NCBI RefSeq assembly: GCF_003797185.1
Contig: NZ_RKMH01000007.1
Coordinates: 1-64,000, forward strand
DNA length: 64,000 bases
Reading direction: 5' to 3'
DNA from: Gordonia oryzae
GTDB taxonomy: Bacteria > Actinomycetota > Actinomycetes > Mycobacteriales > Mycobacteriaceae
The notes beneath the pieces were generated by a model, which was not told the DNA's origin, searched no databases, and saw only the letters and a program-made list of their open reading frames with translations. Of the stretch, positions 16,649 through 24,549 are shown piece after piece. The translations under genes were made by a program, and so were the position numbers. Within the stretch, counting starts at the first letter, position 1, and each line of letters opens with the position of its first letter.

Positions 16649-17641
16649 ATGGTGATCGACATGACAGCGGCCGCCTCGACACCTGATCCCACCAACCCCG
16701 ATGCCGTAACACCCTGGCCGACGACCGGCTCGGGACCACCAACGGGCATGCCGGTCCTCGCCGACGGAACGGCGGTCCTGATCCGGCCCGGCAACCGGGT
16801 ACACATCGGCGCGGACCCACACACCGCGTTGGTGCTCGAACTGCCCGGGCGGGTCTCGGGCCGGGCGGTGGCCGACCTGTTGTCGTCGCTGTCGGGTCCA
16901 CGCAGCCGCGGCGAGGTGTTCTCCGACCTGGTCGACACCGGGCTCACCCGATTCGAGTTCGACGCGATCCTCGATCGCCTCGTCGCCGCAGGCAAGGCAC
17001 TCCGTCCACCGTCGCGGCGACGCGTCGGTGCGCTGCGCATTCGTGTGCACGGGTCCGGGCCACTGAGCACGCTGTTGTCGGCGTCGCTGACCGACGCCGG
17101 CTACAGCGTCACGCGCAGTGTCCGCCGGCCCACCCCGATCGCACCGGGGTCCGCGCAGATGTCACCGATCTCGCTGCCCAATATGGTCGTCCTCACCGAC
17201 CACGTCGTCCATGAGCCGTGGATGGTCGACCGTCTGATGCGCGTGGGCACCCCGCACCTGCAAGTCCGGTTGCGCGACGGTAGCGGTCTGCTCGGTCCAC
17301 TGGTGCTGCCCGGCCTGTCGAGCTGCCTGAACTGCGCCGACCGTCACCGCGCTGGCCGCGATCCGGCATGGCCGTTGCTCGCGGCGCAACTCGCCGGAAC
17401 GAGCGGACACGCCTCGGCGTCGATCGCCCGTGCGACCGCCGCGCTAGCCCACGAGCAGGTCGATCATCTCGCTGCGGCCCTAGCCCCGAGCCTCGACGCC
17501 GAGGGTCGCACCGCACCGCCCGATCCCCCGCACCTGGTGAACCGGATCCTGCAACTGCACCCGGCGCCGCTGCGCATCGAGAGCACCACCTGGCTACCGC
17601 ATCCGCTGTGCGGTTGCCACGAGATCACCACGCTGAGGTGA
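16649..17641 (+). CDS. Cyclodehydratase-like (TOMM leader-binding/ThiF-like) protein
   Basis: A 330-residue protein resembling the leader-binding and ThiF-like part of thiazole/oxazole peptide cyclodehydratases. After a Pro/Thr-rich start it has a winged-helix-like segment (about 45-120) and a degenerate E1-like fold with the zinc-ligand pair SSCLNCADRHRAGRDPAWP (about 218-236). It ends with HPLCGCHEITTLR, which supplies the second cysteine pair. No peptide precursor, YcaO or dehydrogenase gene is nearby, so it is an orphan, as in mycobacteria (Rv3196). Its biochemical role is unknown. An alternative ATG is at 16661. Confidence 0.75.
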   Translation: MVIDMTAAASTPDPTNPDAVTPWPTTGSGPPTGMPVLADGTAVLIRPGNRVHIGADPHTALVLELPGRVSGRAVADLLSSLSGPRSRGEVFSDLVDTGLTRFEFDAILDRLVAAGKALRPPSRRRVGALRIRVHGSGPLSTLLSASLTDAGYSVTRSVRRPTPIAPGSAQMSPISLPNMVVLTDHVVHEPWMVDRLMRVGTPHLQVRLRDGSGLLGPLVLPGLSSCLNCADRHRAGRDPAWPLLAAQLAGTSGHASASIARATAALAHEQVDHLAAALAPSLDAEGRTAPPDPPHLVNRILQLHPAPLRIESTTWLPHPLCGCHEITTLR

Positions 17642-17697
17642 GGCGCAGCCCCGGGAAGACCTCGCCGGTCCTCTATCCTGAAGAGGGAAAGGAAGCT

Positions 17698-19011
17698 ATG
17701 ACCGACATCACGCGGGGACAAGGTCGCCGTAACGCCAAACTCGTCTCGCTGCCCATCGGTATGGCCGGGCGCGCCGCTGCCGGGTTCGGCAAACGGATGG
17801 CCGGCCGGGACAAGGATGAGGTCAACCAGGAGCTGCTGGAAAAGTCCGCCGAGCAACTGTTCGCGGTTCTCGGGGAGCTCAAGGGTGGGGCCATGAAGGT
17901 CGGCCAGGCCATGTCCATCATGGAGGCGGCAATCCCCGACGAGTTCGGCGAACCGTTCCGCGAGGCCCTCACCAAGTTGCAGGCCGAGGCGCCGCCGCTG
18001 TCGGCGTCGAAGGTTCATCGGGTGCTCGATCAACAGCTCGGTACCAAGTGGCGATCGCGATTTCGGGAGTTCTCCGACGAGCCCGCGGCCGCGGCCAGCA
18101 TTGGTCAGGTGCACCGCGCGGTATGGTCCGACGGGCGTGACGTGGCCGTCAAGATCCAATACCCGGGTGCCGACCACGCACTGAAGGCCGACCTGAAGAC
18201 GTTGTCCCGGATGTCGGGTCTGATACAGAAGCTCTCCCCCGGCACCGACGTGAAATCGATGATGGACGAGCTCATCGACCGCACCGAGGCCGAACTCGAC
18301 TACCTCGGTGAGGCCGACAACCAGCGCGCGTTCGCCAAGGCCTTCGACGGCGATCCGGACTTCGTGGTGCCCAAGGTCGTGGCGAGTTCACCCAAGGTCA
18401 TCGTCTCCGAGTGGCTTAACGGCACACCACTATCGAAGATCATCACCCACGGCGAGAAGGCATCTCGCGACCATGCCGCGGCGCTGATGTCGAGCTTCGA
18501 GGTGTCCTCACCGTTCCGCGTGGGCCTGCTGCACGGCGATCCGCACCCCGGAAACTTCTTCATCACCGACGACGGACGTTTCGGGGCACTGGATTTCGGC
18601 GCGGTCGGCCACTACCCGAACGGTCTGCCACCGGAGACCGGCCCGATCCTGCGTCTCGCGCGCGAGAAGGAATACGACGAACTCAAAGAACACATGGTGG
18701 CGGCGGGATTCATCCTGCGCTCCCAGGTCGACAAAGTCTCGCCGACCGACCTGCAGGCCTACCTACGTCCATACGTGGACCCGCTGTACTCCGAGTCGTT
18801 CCATTTCACCCGAAAGTGGTTGCAGCGCGCGGCTGGTCACGCGACCGACGTACGCGGCGAGGTGTACAAGACGTCCCGGCACCTCAACGTCCCCAAGCAC
18901 TATGTGATGGTGTTCCGTGTGCTCGCCGGATGCGTCGGCATTGCCGCACAGCTCGACGCCGAGGCCCCGTACCGGGCGATCATGGAGAAGTGGGTGCCGG
19001 GCCTGGCCTGA
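17698..19011 (+). CDS. ABC1/UbiB-family atypical kinase
   Basis: 437 residues. The family KxGQ motif is in GAMKVGQAMS (about 65-74), the Ala-rich loop in AAAASIGQVHRA, the ATP lysine in VAVKIQYPGA, the catalytic region in LLHGDPHPGNFF and the metal aspartate in ALDFGAVG. UbiB-like proteins support quinone or lipid metabolism through ATPase/kinase activity; the substrate here is unknown. The start at 17698 has GGGAAAGGA about 5 nt upstream, and the much longer open frame from 17368 is an artefact overlapping the previous gene. It precedes whiB7 convergently, as in M. tuberculosis Rv3197. Confidence 0.9.
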   Translation: MTDITRGQGRRNAKLVSLPIGMAGRAAAGFGKRMAGRDKDEVNQELLEKSAEQLFAVLGELKGGAMKVGQAMSIMEAAIPDEFGEPFREALTKLQAEAPPLSASKVHRVLDQQLGTKWRSRFREFSDEPAAAASIGQVHRAVWSDGRDVAVKIQYPGADHALKADLKTLSRMSGLIQKLSPGTDVKSMMDELIDRTEAELDYLGEADNQRAFAKAFDGDPDFVVPKVVASSPKVIVSEWLNGTPLSKIITHGEKASRDHAAALMSSFEVSSPFRVGLLHGDPHPGNFFITDDGRFGALDFGAVGHYPNGLPPETGPILRLAREKEYDELKEHMVAAGFILRSQVDKVSPTDLQAYLRPYVDPLYSESFHFTRKWLQRAAGHATDVRGEVYKTSRHLNVPKHYVMVFRVLAGCVGIAAQLDAEAPYRAIMEKWVPGLA

Positions 19012-19016
19012 TAACG

Positions 19017-19060
19017 AAACCGGCCGCCCCCGAACGATTTTCGTCGGAGACGGCCGGTTT
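19017..19060. terminator. Bidirectional terminator between ubiB-like gene and whiB7
   Basis: aaaccggccg at 19017-19026 pairs perfectly with cggccggttt at 19051-19060 and is followed by a T-run on the plus strand. It serves the ubiB-like gene (stop 19009-19011) and, on the other strand, whiB7 (stop 19066). Confidence 0.8.
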
Positions 19061-19065
19061 TGCGT

Positions 19066-19383
19066 TCAGGCCGCATTCTTGCGCGGGCGGCCACGGGGAC
19101 GCTTGCGCGCCACCACGACACCGCGATCGAAGATCTCGCCGCCCCACACGCCCCACGGTTCGGCACGCGCGAGAGCCGCGGCCAGGCAGGCATCCCGCAA
19201 CGGGCACTCGACGCACTTCGCCTTGGCCCGCTCGAGATCTCGGGGATCCTCGGCGAACCACAGGTCGGCGTCGGTCACCTGACAGGGAAGGTCGGTCTGC
19301 CCGAGGGCTTGGGCAGACGCGATGCCGACCGCGTCGAAGCGATCGGCGGGCATACAGGACTCGAGAACGCAGTCGGTCGTCAT
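19066..19383 (-). CDS. whiB7: WhiB7 redox-sensing transcriptional activator
   Basis: Iron-sulfur transcription factor that activates intrinsic antibiotic resistance genes together with the primary sigma factor. The 105-residue product has the four cluster cysteines C34, C57, C60 and C66, the GVWGGE turn and the WhiB7-specific C-terminal AT-hook RPRGRPRK. The ATG at 19383 has GGAG 6 nt upstream. Upstream lie an intrinsic terminator (19481-19521) and a translated upstream ORF (19537-19812), so expression is probably set by attenuation. Position between ubiB-like and uvrD2 matches Rv3197A. Confidence 0.95.
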   Translation of the reverse strand: MTTDCVLESCMPADRFDAVGIASAQALGQTDLPCQVTDADLWFAEDPRDLERAKAKCVECPLRDACLAAALARAEPWGVWGGEIFDRGVVVARKRPRGRPRKNAA

Positions 19384-19480
19384 TGTTGTCTCCACCTCTA
19401 TTCGGATTCTTCGGATGTTCTCGACCCGAGCCGTTGGTGGAGCCCTGCCGCACATCAACGAGAGGGGCGGGAGGTCAACC

Positions 19481-19521
19481 AAAAAGGGCCACGGGTTCGC
19501 TTTCGCGATTCGCCCGTGGCC
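19481..19521 (-). terminator. Attenuator terminator in the whiB7 leader
   Basis: On the minus strand ggccacggg (19521-19513) pairs perfectly with cccgtggcc (19495-19487), followed by ctttttgg, a textbook intrinsic terminator. It lies about 100 nt before the whiB7 start and 15 nt after the stop of the upstream ORF. A copy of the 3' arm core, CCCGTG, at 19566-19561 inside the upstream ORF could pair with the 5' arm and form an antiterminator. Confidence 0.85.
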
Positions 19522-19536
19522 GCCGTTTCGACGCGC

Positions 19537-19812
19537 TCAGCGTCTGAATACGAGGTCCTGCACGGGGAACCGCTTGTCGGCTCGTGCTGCCGCTACCGCG
19601 GGAGCTGGAAATCCGACGGGCTGCGCCAGAGCGACGGCGTTGCCACGGTGATCGGTGGCATGGCCACATTCCTCGAGCCAGAAGCGGTCGCGACAGACGG
19701 GGGTCCCACTGGACATGGCAATGGCGTTGCCGAACAGGGCGATGCCTCTGCCGATCACCGTTGCCGACGCTGCTTGCGTCGACTCTCCGGCGCCGAAAAT
19801 TACTGCGTTCAC
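19537..19812 (-). CDS. whiB7 leader upstream ORF (91 codons)
   Basis: A GTG at 19812 is preceded by AAAGGAG with a 7-nt gap, the best ribosome site in this neighbourhood. The frame reads VNAVIFGAGESTQAASATVI and ends VQDLVFRR at a TGA (19537-19539). The product is not a recognisable enzyme; it is short and mildly hydrophobic at its start. Its position in the whiB7 leader, ending just before the terminator, suggests a sensing ORF: ribosome stalling near its end would alter pairing and allow read-through into whiB7. Upstream ORF attenuation of whiB7 is known in mycobacteria; this version is inferred from sequence alone. Confidence 0.65.
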   Translation of the reverse strand: MNAVIFGAGESTQAASATVIGRGIALFGNAIAMSSGTPVCRDRFWLEECGHATDHRGNAVALAQPVGFPAPAVAAARADKRFPVQDLVFRR

Positions 19813-19902
19813 TGATCCGCTCCTTTCTGGTCTGGTGTAGCCACGCGCGTGGCAGGCGGTGCCGCGACGGCACACAGCCGTCCCCGTGCTGATGCGTTCA
19901 CC

Positions 19903-19932
19903 AGCCTAAGGGCCGACGCATAGATCGCACAA
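19903..19932 (-). promoter_or_regulatory. Candidate whiB7 promoter
   Basis: Minus-strand -35 TTGTGC (19932-19927) and -10 TAGGCT (19908-19903) are 18 bp apart, with an A/T-rich gaaata just upstream of the -35. WhiB7-dependent promoters are known to carry an AT-rich element there, which would allow autoactivation. The leader to the whiB7 ATG would be about 510 nt. Confidence 0.5.
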
Positions 19933-19933
19933 C

Positions 19934-22051
19934 CTATTTCTGACCTGCGGTTTTCACGATGTCGATGACGTCGGGACCGTACTTGTCGGCCTTGGTCGCG
20001 CCAATACCCGAGATCGACACCAGCGCTTGCTCGTCGGTGGGGTGCTGCTCGGCGATGGCGAGCAGGGTCTTGTCGGAGAACACCACGTAGGGCGGAACCG
20101 CGTCGTCCTTGGCGCGTTGCCTGCGCCAGTCCTTGAGCGCGACCAGCAGATCCTCGTCGAGATCGGACGGGCAGCTCTCGCATCTGCCGAGCAGCGTCGC
20201 CGTCGCATCGATCAGTGTGGACCCGCAGACCCGGCAGGTGGGGCCGCGTTTGGGTTTGCGTTCGGGCGCGATCCGCGACGCCGGCGAATCGTCGGGGATC
20301 AGGCCGGACAGGAACCGTGATCGCCGGCGGGAGCGGCCACCCTCGTTGCGCGCGGCCGCCCACGAGACCTGCAGATGCTCTCGAGCACGGGTGATCCCGA
20401 CGTAGAACAGGCGCCGCTCCTCCTCGACCGCATCGGGAGAGCCCTTGATGGCCTGGCTGATCGGCAACGATCCCTCGGTCAGGCCGACCAAGAACACCGC
20501 ATCCCACTCGAGTCCCTTGGCCGCATGCAGCGAGGACAGTGTCACGCCCTGCACGGTCGGTGGGTGCCGCGACTGCGCGCGCGTCCGCAGTTCCGCGGCG
20601 AGTTGGGGCAGCGTCAGGTCGGGGGTCTCCTGAACCATGTCGTCGGCGAGCTCCGCCAGCGCCCGCAGCGATTGCCACCGCGCCTTGGCCTGCGCTCCCG
20701 CGGGTTCGGTGTCGTCGAGGCCGAGTTCCCGCAGCACTGCGCTCACCGCGGTGGTCACGTCGACGTCTTCGCGCAGTCCACGTTCGGCGACGGTGTCGAG
20801 GCGACGCATCGCCTGCCGCACCTCAGTACGCGTGAAGAACGCCTCACCGCCGCGCACCTGGTACGGAATGCCTTGCTCGGTCAGCGCCTGTTCGTGATTC
20901 TCCGACTGCGCGTTGACGCGGTAAAGGATCGCGATCTCCGACGCCGCCACGCCATCGTTGATGAGCCGCTTAATCCGCTGGGCGACCGCGGCGGCCTCGG
21001 CCGGCTCGTCGGGGTAGTCGACGAAGCGAGGCGCCGGACCGCGCGCACGCTGACCGACGAGTTCGAGCCGGGTCCCGGCGATCCGTCCGTGCGCGGCGCC
21101 GATCACCCGATTGGCCAGACTCACCACCTCGGGGGTGGACCGGTAGTCGCGGACCAGGCGCACCATGGTCGCTTCCGGGAAACGCCGGGGAAAGTCAAGC
21201 AGGTAGTCGGCCTTGGCGCCGGTGAAGGTGTAGATGGTCTGGTTGGCGTCACCGACGACCGTCAGATCGTCGCGTTCACCGAGCCACGCGTCGAGCAGGC
21301 CCTGCTGAACGGGCGTGACGTCCTGGTACTCGTCGACAACGAAACACCGATATCGCGATCGGAACTCCTCGGCCACGGCGGCATCGACGTCAATCATCTG
21401 GGTCATGTAGATGAGCAGATCGTCGAAGTCGAGCAGGCGATCACCCTCCGGCGACACCTTGGCGTCCTCGTAGTCGGCGTAGACCTCGGCCACCTTCTCC
21501 GGCGCCGCCGGGGATTCGCGCATCAGCCGCGTTGCCGCGGCGACATAGCCTTCCGGCCCGATCACCGACGCCTTGGCCCACTCGATCTCCGAGAGCAGAT
21601 CGCGCACCGTGTCGGTGGAGGTACCCAGGCCCGACCGCCGCGCCGCGCGGGCCATCAACGGGAACTTGTTGTCCAGCAATTCCCATGACGCGTTCCCGAA
21701 CACCCGCGGCCAGAAGAATCGGAGCTGGCGCAACGAGGCAGCGTGAAAAGTCTGCGCCGACACCGACGGACCGGACGCACCGATTCCCAAGGAGCGCAAT
21801 CGAGTACGCATCTCCCCTGCCGCGCGTGCGGTGAATGTGACGGCGAGTACCTGTGACGGATTGACCTGCCCGGTGTCGATGAGATGCGCGATGCGTCGGG
21901 TGATCGTGCGAGTCTTGCCGGTGCCCGCGCCCGCGAGCACGCATACCGGACCGCGCGGCGCGAGCACCGCCTCACGCTGTTCGGGATCAAGTCCGTCGAG
22001 GATGCCGCGATCGCGCGACGGGGATGTCCCCTTCTCCGGTCGGCCGGACAT
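19934..22051 (-). CDS. uvrD2: ATP-dependent DNA helicase UvrD2
   Basis: SF1 3'-5' DNA helicase of 705 residues. Walker A is AGAGTGKT (about 40-47), motif II is in [12 protein letters not shown], and motif IV-VI segments such as [19 protein letters not shown] and [11 protein letters not shown] follow. The C-terminus has the tetracysteine module CRVCG...CESC and an HRDC domain ([14 protein letters not shown]), the signature layout of mycobacterial UvrD2. The ATG at 22051 has AAGGGGG 5 nt upstream; the longer frame to 22348 overlaps the mycoredoxin gene and is spurious. The stop lies next to the whiB7 promoter. Confidence 0.95.
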   Translation of the reverse strand: MSGRPEKGTSPSRDRGILDGLDPEQREAVLAPRGPVCVLAGAGTGKTRTITRRIAHLIDTGQVNPSQVLAVTFTARAAGEMRTRLRSLGIGASGPSVSAQTFHAASLRQLRFFWPRVFGNASWELLDNKFPLMARAARRSGLGTSTDTVRDLLSEIEWAKASVIGPEGYVAAATRLMRESPAAPEKVAEVYADYEDAKVSPEGDRLLDFDDLLIYMTQMIDVDAAVAEEFRSRYRCFVVDEYQDVTPVQQGLLDAWLGERDDLTVVGDANQTIYTFTGAKADYLLDFPRRFPEATMVRLVRDYRSTPEVVSLANRVIGAAHGRIAGTRLELVGQRARGPAPRFVDYPDEPAEAAAVAQRIKRLINDGVAASEIAILYRVNAQSENHEQALTEQGIPYQVRGGEAFFTRTEVRQAMRRLDTVAERGLREDVDVTTAVSAVLRELGLDDTEPAGAQAKARWQSLRALAELADDMVQETPDLTLPQLAAELRTRAQSRHPPTVQGVTLSSLHAAKGLEWDAVFLVGLTEGSLPISQAIKGSPDAVEEERRLFYVGITRAREHLQVSWAAARNEGGRSRRRSRFLSGLIPDDSPASRIAPERKPKRGPTCRVCGSTLIDATATLLGRCESCPSDLDEDLLVALKDWRRQRAKDDAVPPYVVFSDKTLLAIAEQHPTDEQALVSISGIGATKADKYGPDVIDIVKTAGQK

Positions 22052-22151
22052 CTCGACCCCCTTCTGCGTGGAACGTTGCGGCACACCCTCCACTATGTCA
22101 GCCGGCCCTGACACCGTCGTGGGACGCTCCACAGGGATGCGGGGCGGGTGT

Positions 22152-22415
22152 TCAGACTCCCAGTTTGGCCCGCACCTCCGCGATGCTGGGATTAGTGGCG
22201 GTCGACCCGTCGGCGTAGAGCACGGTGGGGACGACGTGGTTCCCGCCGTTGACGCTGCCGACGAATTCGGCGGCCTCGGGGTGGGCCTCGATGTCGATCT
22301 CGTTCCACTCGATGCCGGCGCTGCGCAGGCCGGTCTTGAGCCGTGCACAGAAGCCGCACCAACTGGTGGTGTACATGGTCAGCTGTTCGGTCGGGGTTGC
22401 GGTTGCCTCACTCAT
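22152..22415 (-). CDS. mrx1: Mycoredoxin (glutaredoxin-like protein Mrx1)
   Basis: Small glutaredoxin-fold oxidoreductase of 87 residues that reduces mycothiol mixed disulfides. The active site is SWCGFC, followed by the family motifs [10 protein letters not shown] (cis-proline loop) and a C-terminal helix [11 protein letters not shown]. Starts at 22415 and 22424 are both possible; no Shine-Dalgarno separates them. It sits between nudC and uvrD2, as Rv3198A does, and works in the same thiol-stress network as the sigH/rshA pair in this window. Confidence 0.92.
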   Translation of the reverse strand: MSEATATPTEQLTMYTTSWCGFCARLKTGLRSAGIEWNEIDIEAHPEAAEFVGSVNGGNHVVPTVLYADGSTATNPSIAEVRAKLGV

Positions 22416-22497
22416 GGCACTCATAACATCATCGGAGGGCACGCTGTTCCGCCCGGCGCGCGGTGATGCTCGCCACCACGCGTTGACGCCGGCGCAT

Positions 22498-23424
22498 TCA
22501 GGGCGTTGCATGCGCCCAGGTCGTGATCAGTGCGTGGGCAATGGAGATCGACCCGGGCACCAGCAAACGCGGGCCGTCGGTGTCGGTTTCGGGGTCGTCG
22601 CGCTGCCATTCGTCACCGCGGGCGAGTGCCTCGAGCACCTCGTCCCGGTGGAACCACACCGCGTCACCGATCTCGCCGTCGAGGAAGCGCAACGGCTCGC
22701 TTGGGTCAGCGACAGCGGCGAAGCCGAGCATCAATGATCGCGGGAAAGGCCACGGCTGGCTGCCGAGGTACCGCGGATCGGTGACGGTGATCCCGACTTC
22801 CTCGTGCACCTCCCGGATCACGCACTGCTCCAACGATTCCCCGGGCTCGACGAAGCCTGCCAACGTGGAATACCAGCGCGCGGGCCACACGGCCTGACGG
22901 CCCAGCAGAATCTGGTCGGCACCGTCGTGCACCACAGTGATGATCGCCGGATCGGTCCGCGGGAACTCGTCCTCACCGGTCTCGACGTGGCGTCGGACCC
23001 AGCCACCGCGGGCAGGGCGGGTCGCACCGCCATCCACCGGCGAGAACTGTGCTCGCGCATGCCAATTGAGGATTCCCAATGCAGTTGCGAGTATGCCTGC
23101 CTCGTCGGCGGAGAGCCGGGCGGCCCCGCGCCGGGCGTCGGCGGTGCGTCCGTCGAGGGCCTCCACGCGCAGAGCCCACAGGTCGGTGTCGGTGTGGGCC
23201 AGGAAAACCGCATCCTGCGGCGGGGTGTCGGCGACCTCGGTGGCCGGGCGCCACCGCAGCGCGCGTTCCTCGGTCACCGGGTAGCGCCCGGCCTGGTCGA
23301 TCGGGAGAACCCGGGCGGTGGACCACCCCGACGCCATCCGGGCCGGATCGTCACGGATCTCGTCGGCGCGGTCGAAGGTTCCGCGAGCCAGCAGCGGCGG
23401 CTGGTCGAAAACGAAGGCGCCCAC
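22498..23424 (-). CDS. nudC: NADH pyrophosphatase/RNA de-NADding Nudix hydrolase NudC
   Basis: Nudix hydrolase of 308 residues that splits NADH and NAD-capped RNA. The N-terminal NudC domain is present, the Nudix box GFVEPGESLEQCVIREVHEEVG is complete (about 190-211), and the NudC-specific SQPWPFPRSLM follows. The zinc-ribbon that normally lies before the Nudix domain has lost its cysteines: where FCxxCG is expected the protein has FSPVDGG, and the second pair is replaced in RRHVETGEDEFPRTDPA (about 126-150). The GTG at 23424 begins 1 nt after the stop of the K+ channel gene, so the two are translationally linked. Confidence 0.9.
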   Translation of the reverse strand: MGAFVFDQPPLLARGTFDRADEIRDDPARMASGWSTARVLPIDQAGRYPVTEERALRWRPATEVADTPPQDAVFLAHTDTDLWALRVEALDGRTADARRGAARLSADEAGILATALGILNWHARAQFSPVDGGATRPARGGWVRRHVETGEDEFPRTDPAIITVVHDGADQILLGRQAVWPARWYSTLAGFVEPGESLEQCVIREVHEEVGITVTDPRYLGSQPWPFPRSLMLGFAAVADPSEPLRFLDGEIGDAVWFHRDEVLEALARGDEWQRDDPETDTDGPRLLVPGSISIAHALITTWAHATP

Positions 23425-23425
23425 G

Positions 23426-24496
23426 TCAGTCCGCCGGACCCTTGCGGACGTACAGCAATCGGTCGCCGGCCTCGATCTGCTCCACCTCACTGTCGTCGAC
23501 CCGGTGTAAGACGCCACCGCGGACCACACCGAGCACGATGTCGCGGGTGTGTGCCGGAGAGCCGCCGGTCTCGGTCGGATCGACCTCACGCTCGGCGATG
23601 GCGTACCCGGCGTCGGGGGTCAGCAGATCCTCGATCACTTCCACCACCGACGGCGTCATGGTGGCGATACCGAGTAGCCGGCCCGCGGTCTCCGACGACA
23701 CCACCACGGAGTTGGCGCCCGACTGGCGCATCAGGTGAGTGTTTTCCGATTCGCGGATGCTCGCGACGATCTTGGCCCGGGGATTGAGTTCGCGGGCGGT
23801 CAGCGTGGCAAGAACCGCCGTGTCGTCACGGTTGGTCGCGACGACGATGCTCGCGGCGTGTGCCACCCCGGCCAGCCGCAGGATGTCGGACTTGGTGGCG
23901 TCACCGCGCACGGTGACCAGACCATCGGATTCGGCGGCCTCGAGCACCGTCGAGTCGGCGTCGACGACGACGATGTCGGCGGGTTTGATGCCGTCGCCGA
24001 TCATCGCGTCGACCGCGGTACGACCCTTGGTGCCGTAGCCGATGACCACAGAGTGATTGCGCACGTTGTTCCTCCAGCGCTGGATCTTGAGGGCCTGGCG
24101 TGAACGTTCGGTGAGCACCTCGAGTGTGGTGCCGATGAGCACGATCAGGAACAGCACCCGCAACGGGGTGATGATGAGCAGGTTGAGCAATCGCGCCGAC
24201 GGTGTCAGCGGGGTGATGTCGCCGTAGCCGGTCGTCGACAGCGTCACCGCCGAGTAGTAGAGGGCGTCGAGAAACGACAGCGAGTTTTCCTGCACGTCGC
24301 GATATCCGTCGCGATCGAGGTAGACCAGAATGGCGGTGAAAAACAATGCGATGACCGCGAACACCACGCGTTTGCCGATGGCGCGGCCCGGGCTCTGCTG
24401 CAGTTCGGGAATGCGAACGACCCCGACCAAGGCGTAGTCGGGGCCCTCGGAGAGATCCCCGCCGCGAAACCGGCGCCGGAATCCGCGCGATTTCAT
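23426..24496 (-). CDS. Potassium channel protein with RCK/TrkA domain
   Basis: A 356-residue two-membrane-segment K+ channel. The first membrane helix is VVFAVIALFFTAILVYL, the selectivity filter TTGYGD is at 88-93, and the second helix follows (LLIITPLRVLFLIVLIG). The cytoplasmic RCK part has a Rossmann start VVIGYGTKGRTAVDAMI and a second lobe TRDIVLGVVRGGVLH. This resembles Rv3200c. It should conduct K+ and be gated by a ligand such as a nucleotide; the ligand is unknown. It overlaps in operon logic with nudC (1-nt gap). Confidence 0.92.
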   Translation of the reverse strand: MKSRGFRRRFRGGDLSEGPDYALVGVVRIPELQQSPGRAIGKRVVFAVIALFFTAILVYLDRDGYRDVQENSLSFLDALYYSAVTLSTTGYGDITPLTPSARLLNLLIITPLRVLFLIVLIGTTLEVLTERSRQALKIQRWRNNVRNHSVVIGYGTKGRTAVDAMIGDGIKPADIVVVDADSTVLEAAESDGLVTVRGDATKSDILRLAGVAHAASIVVATNRDDTAVLATLTARELNPRAKIVASIRESENTHLMRQSGANSVVVSSETAGRLLGIATMTPSVVEVIEDLLTPDAGYAIAEREVDPTETGGSPAHTRDIVLGVVRGGVLHRVDDSEVEQIEAGDRLLYVRKGPAD

Positions 24497-24549
24497 CGCC
24501 GGCCCGGCCCGCTCGGATGGGTCGCTGCTGTCACAGTGTGGAATCTAGC

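Noticed and set aside
16649..17641. RiPP (thiazole/oxazole peptide) cluster
   Set aside because: No YcaO, dehydrogenase or short precursor peptide gene was found nearby.
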